From Argyresthia goedartella (lineage: Eukaryota > Arthropoda > Insecta > Lepidoptera > Argyresthiidae): a stretch of 64,000 nucleotides of DNA. Positions 41,326 through 52,250 of this stretch are shown in pieces. Under the pieces are notes generated by a model. It had not been told where the DNA came from. It saw only the letters and a list, made by a program, of their open reading frames with translations, and did no database searches. Both the position numbers and the translations under genes were made by a program. Within the stretch, counting starts at the first letter, position 1; every line of letters begins with the position of its first letter. The DNA lies in assembly GCA_949825045.1 (NCBI GenBank), contig OX463807.1, positions 34,616,749-34,680,748 of the forward strand, in the 5' to 3' direction.

Positions 41326-42822
41326 AAAGCCCCGGGCGCAGACCGCATACCTAACATGGCGCTGCTACATTTGCCGCCACGTACTGTGGCGGCCGTTACG
41401 CGCCTGTTTAACGGTATCTTGCGCACGGGCCACTTCCCAACCCAATGGAAGGAGGGCTTGGTCATCATGTTGCCCAAGCCGGGCAAGGACTCCAAGCTGA
41501 CTGAGAGCTATCGGCCGATAACTCTACTGAGTACCATCTCAAAGGTATTTGAGAAACTCCTGCTGGCGAAGCTACTGCCCCACATCCAGCCGCGCCCAGA
41601 ACAGTTCGGCTTCAGGCCCGAGCATTCTACGACGCTTCAGCTCACCAGAGTACTGAATGACATGACGGTTTGTTTAAACAAGAAGGAATACACTGTCGCA
41701 GTACTCCTGGACATGGAGAAGGCGTTTGACAGAGTATGGCACGAGTGGTTGCTGTACAAATTGTCGACGTCTCCAGCCCCAAGAAGACTGGTCCAGATCA
41801 TCGCCTCCTTCCTGAAGAATCGCCGCTTCCGAGTGATGGTGGAAGACGCCGTCTCCGAGGAACACCCCGTTGCAGCCGGCGTCCCTCAGGGGTCCTGCCT
41901 GTCTCCAGCCTGTTACTCCTACTACTACTTTAATATATGGACGACATCCCCGTCGGGCCGGGTGCCCAGCTGGCACTCTTCGCCGACGACGCTGCCTACT
42001 ACGCGTCGTCGATCCAGGCACGGCACGCTGCCGTCAAACTGCAGCGCACCCTGGACATCTTGCCCGACTGGCTCGCCAAGTGGCGGTTGTCCTTCAACGT
42101 TGGGAAGACGCAGGCGCTCATCACAGGCCAGTCCCCCCTTCCACCACCACTCCAGCTCCAAGGACAGGACATCGCGTGGTCTCCGCAGGTGAAGTACCTG
42201 GGAGTGACCATCGATCGCCGGCTCACCATGAAGCAACATGTCGACAACGTCGTCAACCAGGTCAAGGTGGCACGCACCAAGCTGCGTCCACTTCTCGACT
42301 CCAGCCTCCCTCTGAGGGCGAAGCTCGGGATCTACAAGTGCTACGTGAGATCCCGCCTCACCTACGCGGCCCCGGCATGGTACGCCCTGTGCTCGGAGAC
42401 GAACAAACGGAGACTCCGAGCCCAAGAGAACCTCTCTTTGCGTACCATCGTCGACGCCCCCCGCTACGTGAGGAATGCGACGATCCAGAGGGACCTCAGA
42501 TGGGAACCAGTGGACCAGTTTGTCCAGAGGCTGGCGAAGGGCATGTTCGCGCATGCGGATAGCTCTCAACATCCGCATATCCGCGACATGGCGCCGCACC
42601 ACGCGCGCCCGCCCGACCGCCGCCGCCTGCCACGCGACCTGGTTGCCTAGCCGGCGATCATCCAATGGAACACCCCTCGTGAGAAGATCTCCACCGCCCG
42701 CGAGGGCCCCCCGATGACCTGTCCATAGGAGTGGACAGAGGCGCTTCTTCAGGAAGAGATCCGATGATCTGACCCTGACTCCCCACGCCCCAGAATGGGT
42801 GCGTGAGATGATTTCTTGATTG
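41326..42822 (+). mobile_element. GC-rich Jockey-type LINE fragment, nested
   Basis: Flanked by a perfect 11-bp duplication AAGTTCTGCGG (41315-41325 and 42823-42833). Much richer in G and C than its surroundings. 5'-truncated: it begins inside the region before reverse transcriptase (APGADRIPNMALLHLP) and ends in a 3' region without a clear A tail. Confidence 0.92.
41335..42650 (+). pseudogene. Jockey reverse transcriptase, one frameshift
   Basis: The first frame has LVIMLPKPGKDSKLTESYRP, PRPEQFGFRPEHSTTLQLTR, YTVAVLLDMEKAFDRVWHEW and GVPQGSCLSPACY. A frameshift at about 41920-41940 leads to the second frame (41937-42650), with GPGAQLALFADDAAYYASS (catalytic FADD), VKYLGVTIDRRLTMKQHV, KCYVRSRLTYAAPAWYALC and NLSLRTIVDAPRYVRNATIQ. 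It ends LPRDLVA at 42650. Apart from the shift the residues are well conserved, so decay is limited. Confidence 0.9.
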
Positions 42823-42833
42823 AAGTTCTGCGG

Positions 42834-43363
42834 CTTACGCTGTTAGGAACATCAGACAAAGCACGGATGTGGCTACATCTAGGCTAGTATATTTTAGTTA
42901 CTTTCATAGTGTGATGTCCTATGGTATCTTGTTGTGGGGGAAAGCAGCGGATATTCAAACTATTTTTATTTTACAGAAAAGAGCTATTCGAGCAATTTAT
43001 AATTTAAAACGAACAGACTCCTTAAGAGAGCTTTTTAAAGAAATTGACATACTAACAGTAGCTAGTCAATTTATTTTCGAAAATATAATGTATGTACGCA
43101 AGAACCTTACAACATTTTCCAAACTTAGCGACAGCTGTAATGTTAACCTAAGAAATAATCACAGACTATGTGCGCCCCGTTTTAGACTCGCGAAGGTTAT
43201 CAATTCTTTCAAGGGTCAGTGCATTCTCTACTACAATAAGATACCTCTGAAGATTTTGAAATTGCCATTTGAGAAATTTAAAAAGCATGTTAAAGTGACT
43301 TTGTCGAAAAAGGGATATTACAATGTTCAAGATTACTTAAATGACAGGACTGTATGGGGTTAA
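42834..43363 (+). pseudogene. LINE family A C-terminal domain
   Basis: Continues the interrupted family A copy: AYAVRNIRQSTDVATSRLVY, SYGILLWGKAADIQTIFILQ, RELFKEIDILTVASQFIFEN, FRLAKVINSFKGQCILYYNK and an ending KKGYYNVQDYLNDRTVWG. The frame is open to 43363. It differs only slightly from 61672-62143. Confidence 0.9.
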
Positions 43364-43631
43364 TCTGGCTCAACACAGACCTTGCTGTTAATAATTTTGT
43401 AATTATTTATTCCTGCTTATTAATCATAACAATTAAATTTTTCATATTTGTATTAGTTAAGCACAACCTATTTTTAAAAGAGATCTAAAAATAAATCTGT
43501 GGGAGTTTCTACGCCCTTCTTCTCCCACAGTGGTCCAATGAAGAGAAGAGGCAAAAAATGACGTTTGATAAGTATATGTAAATATCTACAGTAATAAAGT
43601 ACTTTGACTATTGACTATTGACTATTGACTA

Positions 43632-44055
43632 TTACAGAATGCACTTTTGTATCAATAAAATCTCGCGATTCCGGGATCGACAGATTTAGTATTCTGATTA
43701 TAGAATCGGATGTACATTTACTTACGTTCAGGTTTTGGTTATTATGGAATGTTGTATCAATAAAATCTCGCGATTCCGGGATCGACAGATTTAGTATTCT
43801 GATTATAGAATCGGATGTACATTTACTTACGTTCAGGTGTTGGTTATTATGGAATGCACTTTTGTATCAATAAAATCTCGAAATTCCGGGATCGACAGAT
43901 TTAGTATTCTAATTATAGAATCGGATGTTCATTAACTTACGTTCAGGTGTTGGCTAATATGGAATGCACTTGAGTACATCGCAAAAATCCTGTGATTCCG
44001 GAATCGACGAATTTAGTGTTTGTCTGACTATAGAACCGGATGCATATTAACCTAT
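43632..44055 (+). repeat. 110-bp tandem repeat, right part
   Basis: About three and a half more units. One unit (from about 43742) is shortened because GCACTTT is missing, and the last units are increasingly diverged. This continues the array at 40907-41145. Confidence 0.88.
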
Positions 44056-45592
44056 ATTATATTGTAAAGTAGGTAGTTACCAAACTGGCATGACAAACAA
44101 CTTCAGGATAAGTTAACAGACCATTTTAGAATAATTCATGTGCCTACTGAAACAAATTATTAAATAATATTGTGATGTGGGAAATTTTGTTTATTTTCTT
44201 TCTTGCATCTATGCATCCTATTCGTTATGCATTCCCAGATTTCCTGACATCCTGAGTTACATTTTTCAAAAAACTATATTTAAGAAGCGGGTACTATAAT
44301 TGTATAGCCAAACATTAACTTTAGGTAAATATGCATCCAAATATCCGATCTCCTATCCAGTTAATTTGAACACAACAAACCCTTCCCTCTCGAAGCTATA
44401 TTTTTTTTGCAGTTGGTGCAAAGAAATTAAAAAAAAAATCAAACGCCTATAAAAACTATTGTAAAGGTTTTTTCAACATATTTTTTTCGACAAATATGAG
44501 CACTCTATAAAGAGTCCCAGTGTATAGTTCATTCACAGGTTGAACAATCAGTTTCATTAGCTTTTCATCCACTCAACCTTACAACATTGGAACCATTCAG
44601 TGAACACTGTACTTCGGATACAGAAAACTTATCCAATCTAACAACCAAGTATGTGCTTTGCAAACTCCGCGCAAGCTTCACGAACTTTATAGTGAAACAA
44701 ACTGTGACTTGAAAGTATTTCTGAATATATTGCCGCGTTGATTGGTCAGAGGCCGATCATAATCCCTTTGACAGCTGTAATTGACCGAGCGAGCGACGGG
44801 CTCCATTTCGACAAGATCGGAGGCCGATTTTGCTTTCGTCCGTCTCTATGTCTGTCAGTTCCGGTCTAGGAGCCACAGTTTTCAAGCGAACCTCACAAAA
44901 CTTAGCACACGTGTTCCTTGAATTAAATGTTTTTTTTGTCAAGAGCTTTCTCGATTTACTCCTTGGGGTGGGGGGTGGCGAGTTATGACGTCATTAATTT
45001 TTTGCATGGGATTTTTTTGTTTATTTTTCTGAAACCTATCGTGTGGGGTATCAAATTAAAGGGCTTCATGATCCGGTTCTAAAAATATACTATACGATTA
45101 CCTTTCGGCCGCCTGTTCTCTAAAAATCCAAGAAACCTTTTCAAAACATACCAAGTTTGGACTCCTCGAAGTAGGAGACGGATTAGTAAAGAGGATCTAT
45201 ACAGACCATGAGAGTGAGTGAAATAGACTGTAACTAATTTCGTGAAACGTTAATAGATTGTATTTTAAATCGCAAAATGTAGTTTACAAGGTTATTGGTG
45301 CGGCTACTTTACTACTTGATTTTGATTGAATCTAAAATACTTACCTATAAATTGGTTCACAGACCCCCCTGTTAGCGAGGTCTACTGCCCACAGGGCCAC
45401 TAGTTCTTAAATAGTTACAAATAAATTACAAAGTTATGAGCAAATAATAACCTCCCACAGTTAATAAAAAAAACATTCTAGCGACTATAGTGCAATACTG
45501 GCGGCGGCGCTGTGAATTTCCGAACGAGAGAGCAAGTTCGATGTCCCTTCAACTTTGTGTGGTTGGCTGCGCATCCTGGGGCCTAGGTCCTA
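44056..45592. other. No recognisable feature
   Basis: AT-rich DNA without transposon motifs, long frames or strong repeats. It holds a short GC-richer patch (44740-44900) with no coding support. Confidence 0.6.
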
Positions 45593-45831
45593 AAGTCAAA
45601 GTCAAAGTACTTTATTACTGTAGATATTTACATATACTTAGCAAACGTCATTTTTTGCCTCTTCTCTACATCGGACCACTGTGGGAGAAGTAGGGCGTAG
45701 TAACTACCACAGATTGATTTTTAGATCTCTTATAAAAATTGGTTGTGCTTAACTAATAAAAATATTACAATTTTAATTATTATGATTAATAAGCAGGAAT
45801 AATTAATTATAAGATAAGATTAACCCCAAAG
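45593..45831 (-). repeat. LINE family A 3' end only
   Basis: The minus strand matches the family A 3' untranslated region from GGGGTTAATC after the ORF2 stop to a (TTTGAC)n tail at 45593-45612. The coding part is absent, a severe 5' truncation. Confidence 0.85.
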
Positions 45832-46397
45832 TTTTCATTTGGCAGTAACGAGCTGATGGTATCTTTTTAAACAGTAAACAGCGAGAAAAGCTCTGACCTA
45901 CTTGTATTTTCCACAAGTTTTTCAATAGGCTGAATGAGGATATTCCGTGATCAATCAGTCCTTGCCTTTTCGTGTCGCGAAGTGGACGTCATTTGGCGCG
46001 AAAGTTTCCCGCTACTTTACTATTTGGTTTTCGTATTTGCTTCTCACAGCTCAGCTGTTTGCATTACACGGTGATCTCATACACAATTACTCACAGAATA
46101 GTAATTTGCTGTTCAAGCGGTTTTGTTACGTAAGTCTCGTACAAATACCATCTAATCTCGATCATCATCACTTTGATCACCATCATTTACATCTTCTTCA
46201 TCATGATTTAGGTATAGGTACTGTATATTTTGTCATCACACCGCCCGCCATACCCATGGAGGTTACTTCGTGAACGAGTTTGTATGTAAATTCAAATTTG
46301 GAATCGGACTCTTGAGTACCTACGCCGGCGGTCAGAGTTATTTTGTGTCAAATAATTCCGATGTCGTTTTATATTCATATTCTTGTTATTTATTGTA
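45832..46397. other. No recognisable feature
   Basis: Unique-looking DNA with a small ATC-rich low-complexity run near 46150-46210. Two short frames (45947-46273, 46270-46488) have no support. Confidence 0.5.
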
Positions 46398-46598
46398 CAG
46401 AAATCATAATGGTAAGATTTCAAAATATCTTAAGAGCAAAGGCGAGCTTATCTCTATAGAGCGGTTTCTACGAGCAAACCTCCGATAATGTACTTATGAC
46501 AAATAATGTCTTTAGCACATAGTCAGCACCCGATCCGAACCTGCGTCTCCTGCATGAGAAGCAAGCGTGAAACCCACTAGACCACGGTGCTCTCCATC
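46398..46598 (-). mobile_element. SINE with tRNA-like head and LINE-like tail
   Basis: The minus strand starts with a tRNA-like head: A box in TGGTCTAGTGGGTT and B box GGTTCGGATC. The body then holds GGTTTGCT, AGAGATAAGCTCGCCTTTG and TTTCTGTACAATAAATAACA. The last parts match the 3' region of the LINE at 10471-11104 (AGAGATAAGCTCGCCTTTG, TTTTTGTGCAATAAAGTATA). Transcription by RNA polymerase III and mobilisation by that LINE family are expected but inferred. Confidence 0.75.
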
Positions 46599-46637
46599 AC
46601 CTACAAAAAATCAATAAAATATACTTTGAGCATTATA

Positions 46638-48222
46638 TACTCGCGAGCATTAAACTGGAATCACTTCATCGCGGGTTGCTCAAGACAATTTTTTCCTTTT
46701 TATTACAAATTATGGCATATCAATTTAAAGGTAATTTTATTAGCTTTCAAATGATATCAAAAATATTTTAAATTAATGAAATTTCCTACCTAAATAAAGG
46801 TAATTGTTGCAAATGGTAAAAGTTGTAGATTCAAAATGAATACGAGGATTATGTTAAGATATGTTTTTTTATTTACAATGTGTAATTTATCCCCTCTCAA
46901 TATTTTGTATTACCCCCCCTGGCCCTAATTACTGCTAGTAAACGGTTTCTCATTGACCGAATGAGTTTTCTGACGGAATCTTGAGGAATTTCCTGCCACT
47001 CTTCGATTAAAGTTATTTTTAAATCTTCTAACGTAGTCGGAGCTGGATATCTTCCTCGTACCCGTCTTTTCAGCTCGTCCCACATATGTTCAATGGGGTT
47101 CAAGTCAGGACTGAGGGCTGGCCAGTCCAGTGTGGAAATCCTGACTTCTTCCAGGTACTGTCGAGTCATTGCAGCGGTGTGGCAGCGGGCATTATCGTGC
47201 ATTAGCAGGAAATGTTCACCAATAAACCCGGAGTAAGGGAGCACATGGTCTTGTAGAATGTCGTTGATGTATCTTTCCGCAGTTAGACCCCCTCCCCGAC
47301 CTCCTCCAGGTAAGAATATCAGCTCCGTTTTTGCTTCTATAGAAATCCCCGCCCATATCATACAGGACCCGCCCCCGTATGCAACTGTTTCCGAAAAACA
47401 GCATCGTGCAAATCGCTCCCCCGGTCTCCTATACTCTCTGTCGACGGTCGCGACCATGCAGGCACATCCTTGTTTCGTCCCAGAACAGGACTCGGCTCCA
47501 TTGCTCTAGATCCCAATCTAAGTGATCGCGAGAAAATTGAATCCAGGCTTGTCGGTGCGCTGGAGACAATTTGGGCCCCGTGGCTGGCCTTCTTGGGGTC
47601 AAATTCGCTTCTTTGAGTCTTCGCCTTACCGTCCACTCGCTAAGAATCTTCTCTCGAACATCTCTGAGCTGCCGTTGAACATCGACGCCGGTTAAGTGTC
47701 CATTTCGGAGAGATGTGGTGACAATAAATCGGTCATCTCTCACCGAAGTGCAACGCTGTCGTCCAGATCCTGGTCTCCGGACAAAGTTTCCAGTCTCCCG
47801 GAACCTTTTATACACTTTCGAGACACAAGACTGACTAAGATGAAGTTGTCGAGCGATGGTACGCTGAGACAACCCTTGCTGGATTAGGATGACATTTGAG
47901 CGGCTTCTGCAGGTGTGGTTTCCATTTTCTTTCAGATTCAGTGCTCCAGTGACGTGAAATATTGGACTGATGACAAATTTTTACGAATGCTCACTTTTTA
48001 TAGGGTCTCAGGACTTCAAAAAAAACAGTGTTTTGTTGTAAAAAAAAGGTTTTTTGTTTTTACATAAAGGTTTTTTTTTCTGTAACATTAAAAGAGGTCG
48101 AAAGCTAATAAAATTACCTTTCAATTGATGTACCATAATTTGTAATACATTGCATAAAAAAGGCAAAAACTTGTCTTGAGCAACCCGCGATGAAGTGATT
48201 CCCGTTTTATTGCTCGCGAGTG
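46638..48222 (-). mobile_element. Tc1-like DNA transposon with long inverted repeats
   Basis: 1585 bp, flanked by TA at 46636-46637 and 48223-48224. Terminal inverted repeats of about 120 bases start [CT]ACTCGCGAGCA and include AATCACTTCATCGCGGGTTG and AAAGGTAATTTTATTAGCTT. They differ by small indels, the right one holding an extra ATGCAATG. The interior carries a transposase on the minus strand. Confidence 0.92.
46897..47930 (-). pseudogene. Tc1-like transposase (DD34E), one or two frameshifts
   Basis: The N-terminal frame (47429-47872) holds the helix-turn-helix: LSQRTIARQLHLSQSCVSKV and the GRPR-like GSGRQR stretch, then WTVRRRLKEANL and the first catalytic aspartate in VLFWDETRMCLHG (D132). 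A one-base deletion after RRQRV shifts the frame. The second frame (46897-47457) has MIWAGIS, LLMHDNARCHTAAMTRQYLE with the second aspartate (D88) and WPALSPDLNPIEHMWDEL with the glutamate (E123). The spacing of 34 residues is the Tc1 signature. The probable start METTPAEAAQ near 47922 is separated by another small shift. Triad intact, frame broken. Confidence 0.9.
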
Positions 48223-48470
48223 TAGATTAATACTAATTTTCTCCAACAGGAGAAGAAATAATAAATCACAAATGAATTCGAAATTACTTGACACGCACGT
48301 AATAAAATTAAATAATGCGAGCCCTGGGATGCCTATGCGTGTTGTGTACGCATAACCTCCAAAAAGGCAAATACAAATGTTTGCTGTACATTGACCGCCA
48401 TCACGAACATTCAACCTTCAAGTGTATAGAAAAATCTTCATTCCATACTTAGAAGAGCATCAACTCAAGA

Positions 48471-48472
48471 AA

Positions 48473-48524
<52 letters not shown>

Positions 48525-48530
48525 TTTGTA
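48471..48530. repeat. (TA)n microsatellite
   Basis: A nearly pure TA dinucleotide run of about 50 bases, flanked by AATATAAT and ATTATATT, making a fully self-complementary stretch. Confidence 0.9.
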
Positions 48531-48559
48531 TATGTGAAAGCGTGTCTCGCTCGCCACGC

Positions 48560-48813
48560 TAATAAATAATCAGCAACAATACTAGCGATATTGATTTTTC
48601 ATTGAAAATGCATTATTTCTGGCTCTACCAGTCCTAAACTTTCTTAGTTCAGGCTCTTTGGCTCTGACCGAGCGGTGACCTCTCTTTCTCGCGGTGCTCG
48701 CTTAGAGCCAAAGAGCCTGTAGAAAGATAGTTTAGAACCGGTAGAGCCAGGAATATGGAATGCATTTTCGATGAAAAATCAATATCGCTAGTATTGTTGT
48801 TAATTATTTATTA
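48560..48813. repeat. 254-bp fold-back element
   Basis: Two arms of roughly 115-120 bases pair along nearly their whole length (for example ACAATACTAGCGATATTGAT and CTCTTTGGCTCTAAGCG on one reading). Only about 15-20 central bases, near CCTCTCTTTCTCG, are unpaired. No coding frame. This could be a MITE of fold-back type. Confidence 0.85.
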
Positions 48814-49473
48814 TGATAATAACCCTATTAGAGTGGTAACAACTCGCTCAGAGCCAATGAAACTTGGCGCTTGTACCTTAGGTCTAAATATAAAGCTGAT
48901 AAGTTTCTTCTCATTATAGTCATTACATACATGCAGACATTATTGTCTGTTTGTGCCTGTGTTATCTTTAAATTAGTATCTGCATAATAGGTGTTGGTAA
49001 CGTTGTAGATTTTAAGAGGGGAATAATGAAACAACTGAATAAAAAACTATTGAGCGAATGACCACGGACAGCGGAATTTCCTGAAATAGCAAAAAAAATA
49101 CTGAATTGTGTGACAGAATTATTGATTTGCGCGACTAAATTACTAAATGGTTTAGCCACCGCTAAATAAAGTTGACCATGAGAACAACAAAATCCAACGC
49201 TCGTCGTGTTTTTCATGTTACTCCAATTAAGGTTTTCGACTTGCTGTTTTTAGTCGCGCAGTTAATTCAATAATTTTATCAGACGAAGCCAGTATTTCTT
49301 GTCGCTCTCTTTTTTGTCGCTTTTCAGTCAGGCAAAACCAGTATGTATGCCGAGCAATAACTGGATTTACAGTCATACAGTTTAAATGTGTACTGCCCTT
49401 TAGAGATTGTCATTTACTTGGGAATCCCAACTCCCGACCCACCATTCAAGTTATCATGACCCTGCTGAGGTGA
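48814..49473. other. No recognisable feature
   Basis: AT-rich, no coding or transposon motif seen. Confidence 0.5.
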
Positions 49474-49640
49474 CTGATAATCCATTATCGGTTTAGCTGA
49501 CGAAGTCAGACCTCCCTGCTGTGCAGGGACCCGGACATATCAGAAGGTCTGACTCCTGGGCAGGGCAATTCCAATTTTTTCCCCTCCAACAAAAAAAAAG
49601 TTCTTATAGTTTCGTCAGCTAAACCAATAACGGATTATCA
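49474..49640. repeat. 167-bp terminal-inverted-repeat element
   Basis: 31-base inverted ends, CTGATAATCC[AG]TTAT[CT]GGTTT then AGCTGACGAA, at 49474-49504 and 49610-49640. A second inverted pair, GTCAGACCT and AGGTCTGAC, lies inside. Too small to code. A MITE-like element without a clear target duplication. Confidence 0.75.
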
Positions 49641-50518
49641 GGAAGGGTGCTTCACAATAATATGTTGTAAAAAGTAATTAGTAGATAAATATAAAAAAAT
49701 TACCTTGTGGGATATTATTCTCTTGATATTTCTGGATTAGGCTTAGGTTACCATTGGGATCCATAATTACATACACAGAGTAATACATGTAGAAAAAAAA
49801 TGTAACTTCACTTATTACAAGTAAGAAGTAAATTGTTGGCAACATCAAGGGTCTGCTAGGCTTCCTACAGGAGCTGGGTTGGCAGGAGTAATGCCCCCAA
49901 CCCACGTCACGCAAAATGGGCGCAAATTTAAGACGTCGAATTACAGAAAAGTGGCCCGCGATAAACTATAACTACAACTATTAGGTCGACTTTTCGGAAA
50001 TATAGTTGGTATGTTACATTTGCGTATTGTCACTCGAATGGAAAGACCTCGACTCAATATATCATGTTCTTTTTACTATTACCCTTTCGTAATTGCACAG
50101 ATGAATGTCAGAATCAGGTGGAACATTGATATTATTGTTTTATAGCATTATTAGGCAAACAGCGTTGCTATTTTATGATTCTTGTCTCCGTATCATCGTT
50201 GCACACTGTCCGTCGGATATGTCCATCGACGACGCTCATTTGAATACAATTACTGTCCACTACACCTTGTATCTGGGGTAATATCACTATCACTATCGGA
50301 GGCACGTGCGATTGCAAAAGTAGTTTTTTTATCGTAAAGATAGCTACAACAAAAACAATGTTTCCACGCATTTTCCCAGTTGGTGTGGCAGACACAGACC
50401 GTGCCTTATCTTATTTTATTCGATTTCAGATTTCGGGGAATGCAGTGACTCTACCCTCATTCCTTAAATTAACGAATGAGTAACGACAGTTCCATGTGAA
50501 CATAACTTTTAATTAACT
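49641..50518. other. No recognisable feature
   Basis: No transposon or gene motif seen. The sequence GACAGTTCCATGTGAAC at 50485-50501 is a direct copy of part of the palindrome that follows. Confidence 0.5.
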
Positions 50519-50610
50519 AATGACAGTTCCATGTGAACGTTCACATCGAACTGTCATTTCGTCATCATCGCAGTAAGTCACGTGTCTTACTGCGATGATA
50601 ACGAAATGAC
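50519..50610. repeat. Two adjacent palindromes
   Basis: First palindrome 50519-50558: 20-base arms (AATGACAGTTC[CG]ATGTGAAC) with one mismatch and no loop. Second 50553-50610: 25-base arms (GTCATTTCGTCATCATCGCA and GTAAG) with one mismatch and an 8-base loop TCACGTGT. They overlap by six bases. Confidence 0.9.
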
Positions 50611-51886
50611 GTAAAAGTAAACTTCTCTGAAATAAACTTGATTTATTTTTTGAAGGTTCGTTTGGTAAACCACGCTTTCTGAAAAATCTTCTCAATTTCA
50701 AACTAAGAGCTTAGGCCGGATAGTTAGGGAGCGAGCTAGCTCGTGTCAACTTTTGAAATATCAAAGGTGACCTAAGATTCTGCTAATTCGCTTTCTTTCC
50801 TAAAAAATCCTCCAGTGCGTTCCGAAAACAGAAACCATATTCCATTGCATTGTAAATAGTAACTCAACTCTCGTGCTGCATCACAGACGGCCCCGGCCCC
50901 GGCCAAATGACGCGAAACGAAAAAAATCAATTGAAATGTTTATTGTCTTTTCGTGTTTGTTGAACGCACGTCCCGCGTCAGTTCCTATAGTAAACAACGG
51001 CCTGTGTTTAGACGATTACCAAAAAAATCGAAAATTTACTACCAATAAATTCGAAATGACTGCCAAAATGGATGGATGTCCACCAAATTGTGTTTGGATA
51101 AATGATCACCAAACTTCTTTTTATGTTTTGAGTGCTTAAGTTTATGTTTTAAATATTTTTTGTTGTTCTAACATATTCAACCTAACACGAAGGATAAAGG
51201 GGGCTTCGCTTCGCTCACCCCCTTTACCCTTCACCTAAGCTACCGCAGTATTTTGCCCTGATATTTTCTGCAACTTTTGGTGGTCATTTAGCCATTTAGG
51301 GTAGGAAATAAATATTTTGGCGGTCATTATATTTGTTGCCATAAACAATCAGGGTGTAACAGCTTTCTGTAGTTAACATTTCTTAGGTCCTTTTTACTTC
51401 ACTGAGGAACCAATGAGATGTTAGTTAGTTTAGTTATTTATTTTTTTGTACCAGCTTGTCCTATGCATGATACAACTTTCGATTCCACTTTTATTTATTT
51501 ATTAAAACAAATTAACTGCAATACTAAATACAACGCAGGCATCTAATTACGAATTACAATATCCCTACAAATGTCTCTGCATTCTACACAATATATAGAT
51601 AAATGAATAGAATAATAAAATATAAGGTAAATAAGAAAAGAAACTCCAAATACATGGTATCTTAATTATTTTGGTGGTTGATAAACTATATTCGGACTAC
51701 CATGTCAATAGTTTTTTGCAGGGATTTCCTGTTTTCTGTTGCTTAATAGTTGGGATTCTTTCTTCACGTTGAAATCTGCAAAAAAAAAAGTAATTAAGCC
51801 AGTTACACACCTTTGCATAATCAATCTTGTAAGAACATCGATAGATTTGAATCGCAGTGAACCCATCTTATAGGAACATTAGGTAT
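50611..51886. repeat. Spacer with fragments of lepidopteran repeats
   Basis: At 51040-51115 and, inverted, at 51270-51335 are short motifs of the TGACTGCCAAAATG / TGGTGGTCATTTAG kind. The block 51165-51245 (CCTAACACGAAGG, GCTTCGCTTCGCTCACCCCC, AAGCTACCGCAGTATTTTGC) is inverted relative to 56405-56485. An 88-codon frame at 50873-51139 crosses these repeats and is not supported as a gene. Confidence 0.5.
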
Positions 51887-52250
51887 TTTATCTACACACG
51901 TATCATAAACCCTCTTTACTGCGTTCAAAAACCGCACGTTAGGATCAGCATTATGTTAAACTACTTGGTAAAAACTCGTTTCGTATCTGGAAAACTACAC
52001 ATTATGGTCATTATGTGTAGTTTTTCTACATATAATGACATTCAAATTTCGAACGCCGACGCCCATCACCCGCGTGCCGTCCCTAGTTTGTTTGTGAAGT
52101 TGGTACTGACATTCAAATTTCGAACGCCGACGCCCGCCTGCGTGAAGTTGGTACTACAGAACAAGCTAAACAACTGCAGAGCCACAATGCCGGCCAAACA
52201 TGCGGTTCCTGAACACATCAAAGAGAGCTTATGATATGTGTGTAGATAAA
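51887..52250. repeat. 364-bp terminal-inverted-repeat element
   Basis: Inverted ends of about 27 bases, TTTATCTACACAC[GA]TATCAT and AA[AG]C. Inside are a hairpin (ACTACACAT...ATGTGTAGT at about 51990-52024) and two direct copies of GACATTCAAATTTCGAACGC and CGACGCCC (from about 52029 and 52109). MITE-like. A 125-codon frame within it is discounted. Confidence 0.8.

Larger units (their letters stand above)
41146..43631 (+). mobile_element. LINE family A, copy 2, inserted in the tandem repeat
   Basis: A 5'-truncated Jockey/CR1-like LINE. It begins in the thumb of reverse transcriptase (TKCIKFSLPNVRQVE, FLGITIDRKLQWGPHID), is interrupted at 41326-42822, and resumes with the C-terminal domain. 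The 3' region holds TGTGGGAGTTTCTACGCCC and ends in (TTGACTA)n at 43606-43631. Closely similar to 61440-62400. Confidence 0.9.

Noticed and set aside
41674..42717. Overlapping long frames in the GC-rich Jockey fragment
   Set aside because: They are shadows caused by high GC content. Only the reverse-transcriptase frames match a known domain.
40907..44055. CRISPR array
   Set aside because: The 110-bp units are contiguous tandem repeats with no unique spacers, and the genome is eukaryotic.
46138..46273. Histidine-rich frame (HHHFDHHHLH)
   Set aside because: It comes from an ATC-rich low-complexity run with no conserved context.
50873..51139. 88-codon frame with cysteines
   Set aside because: It overlaps short dispersed repeat motifs and has no known domain.
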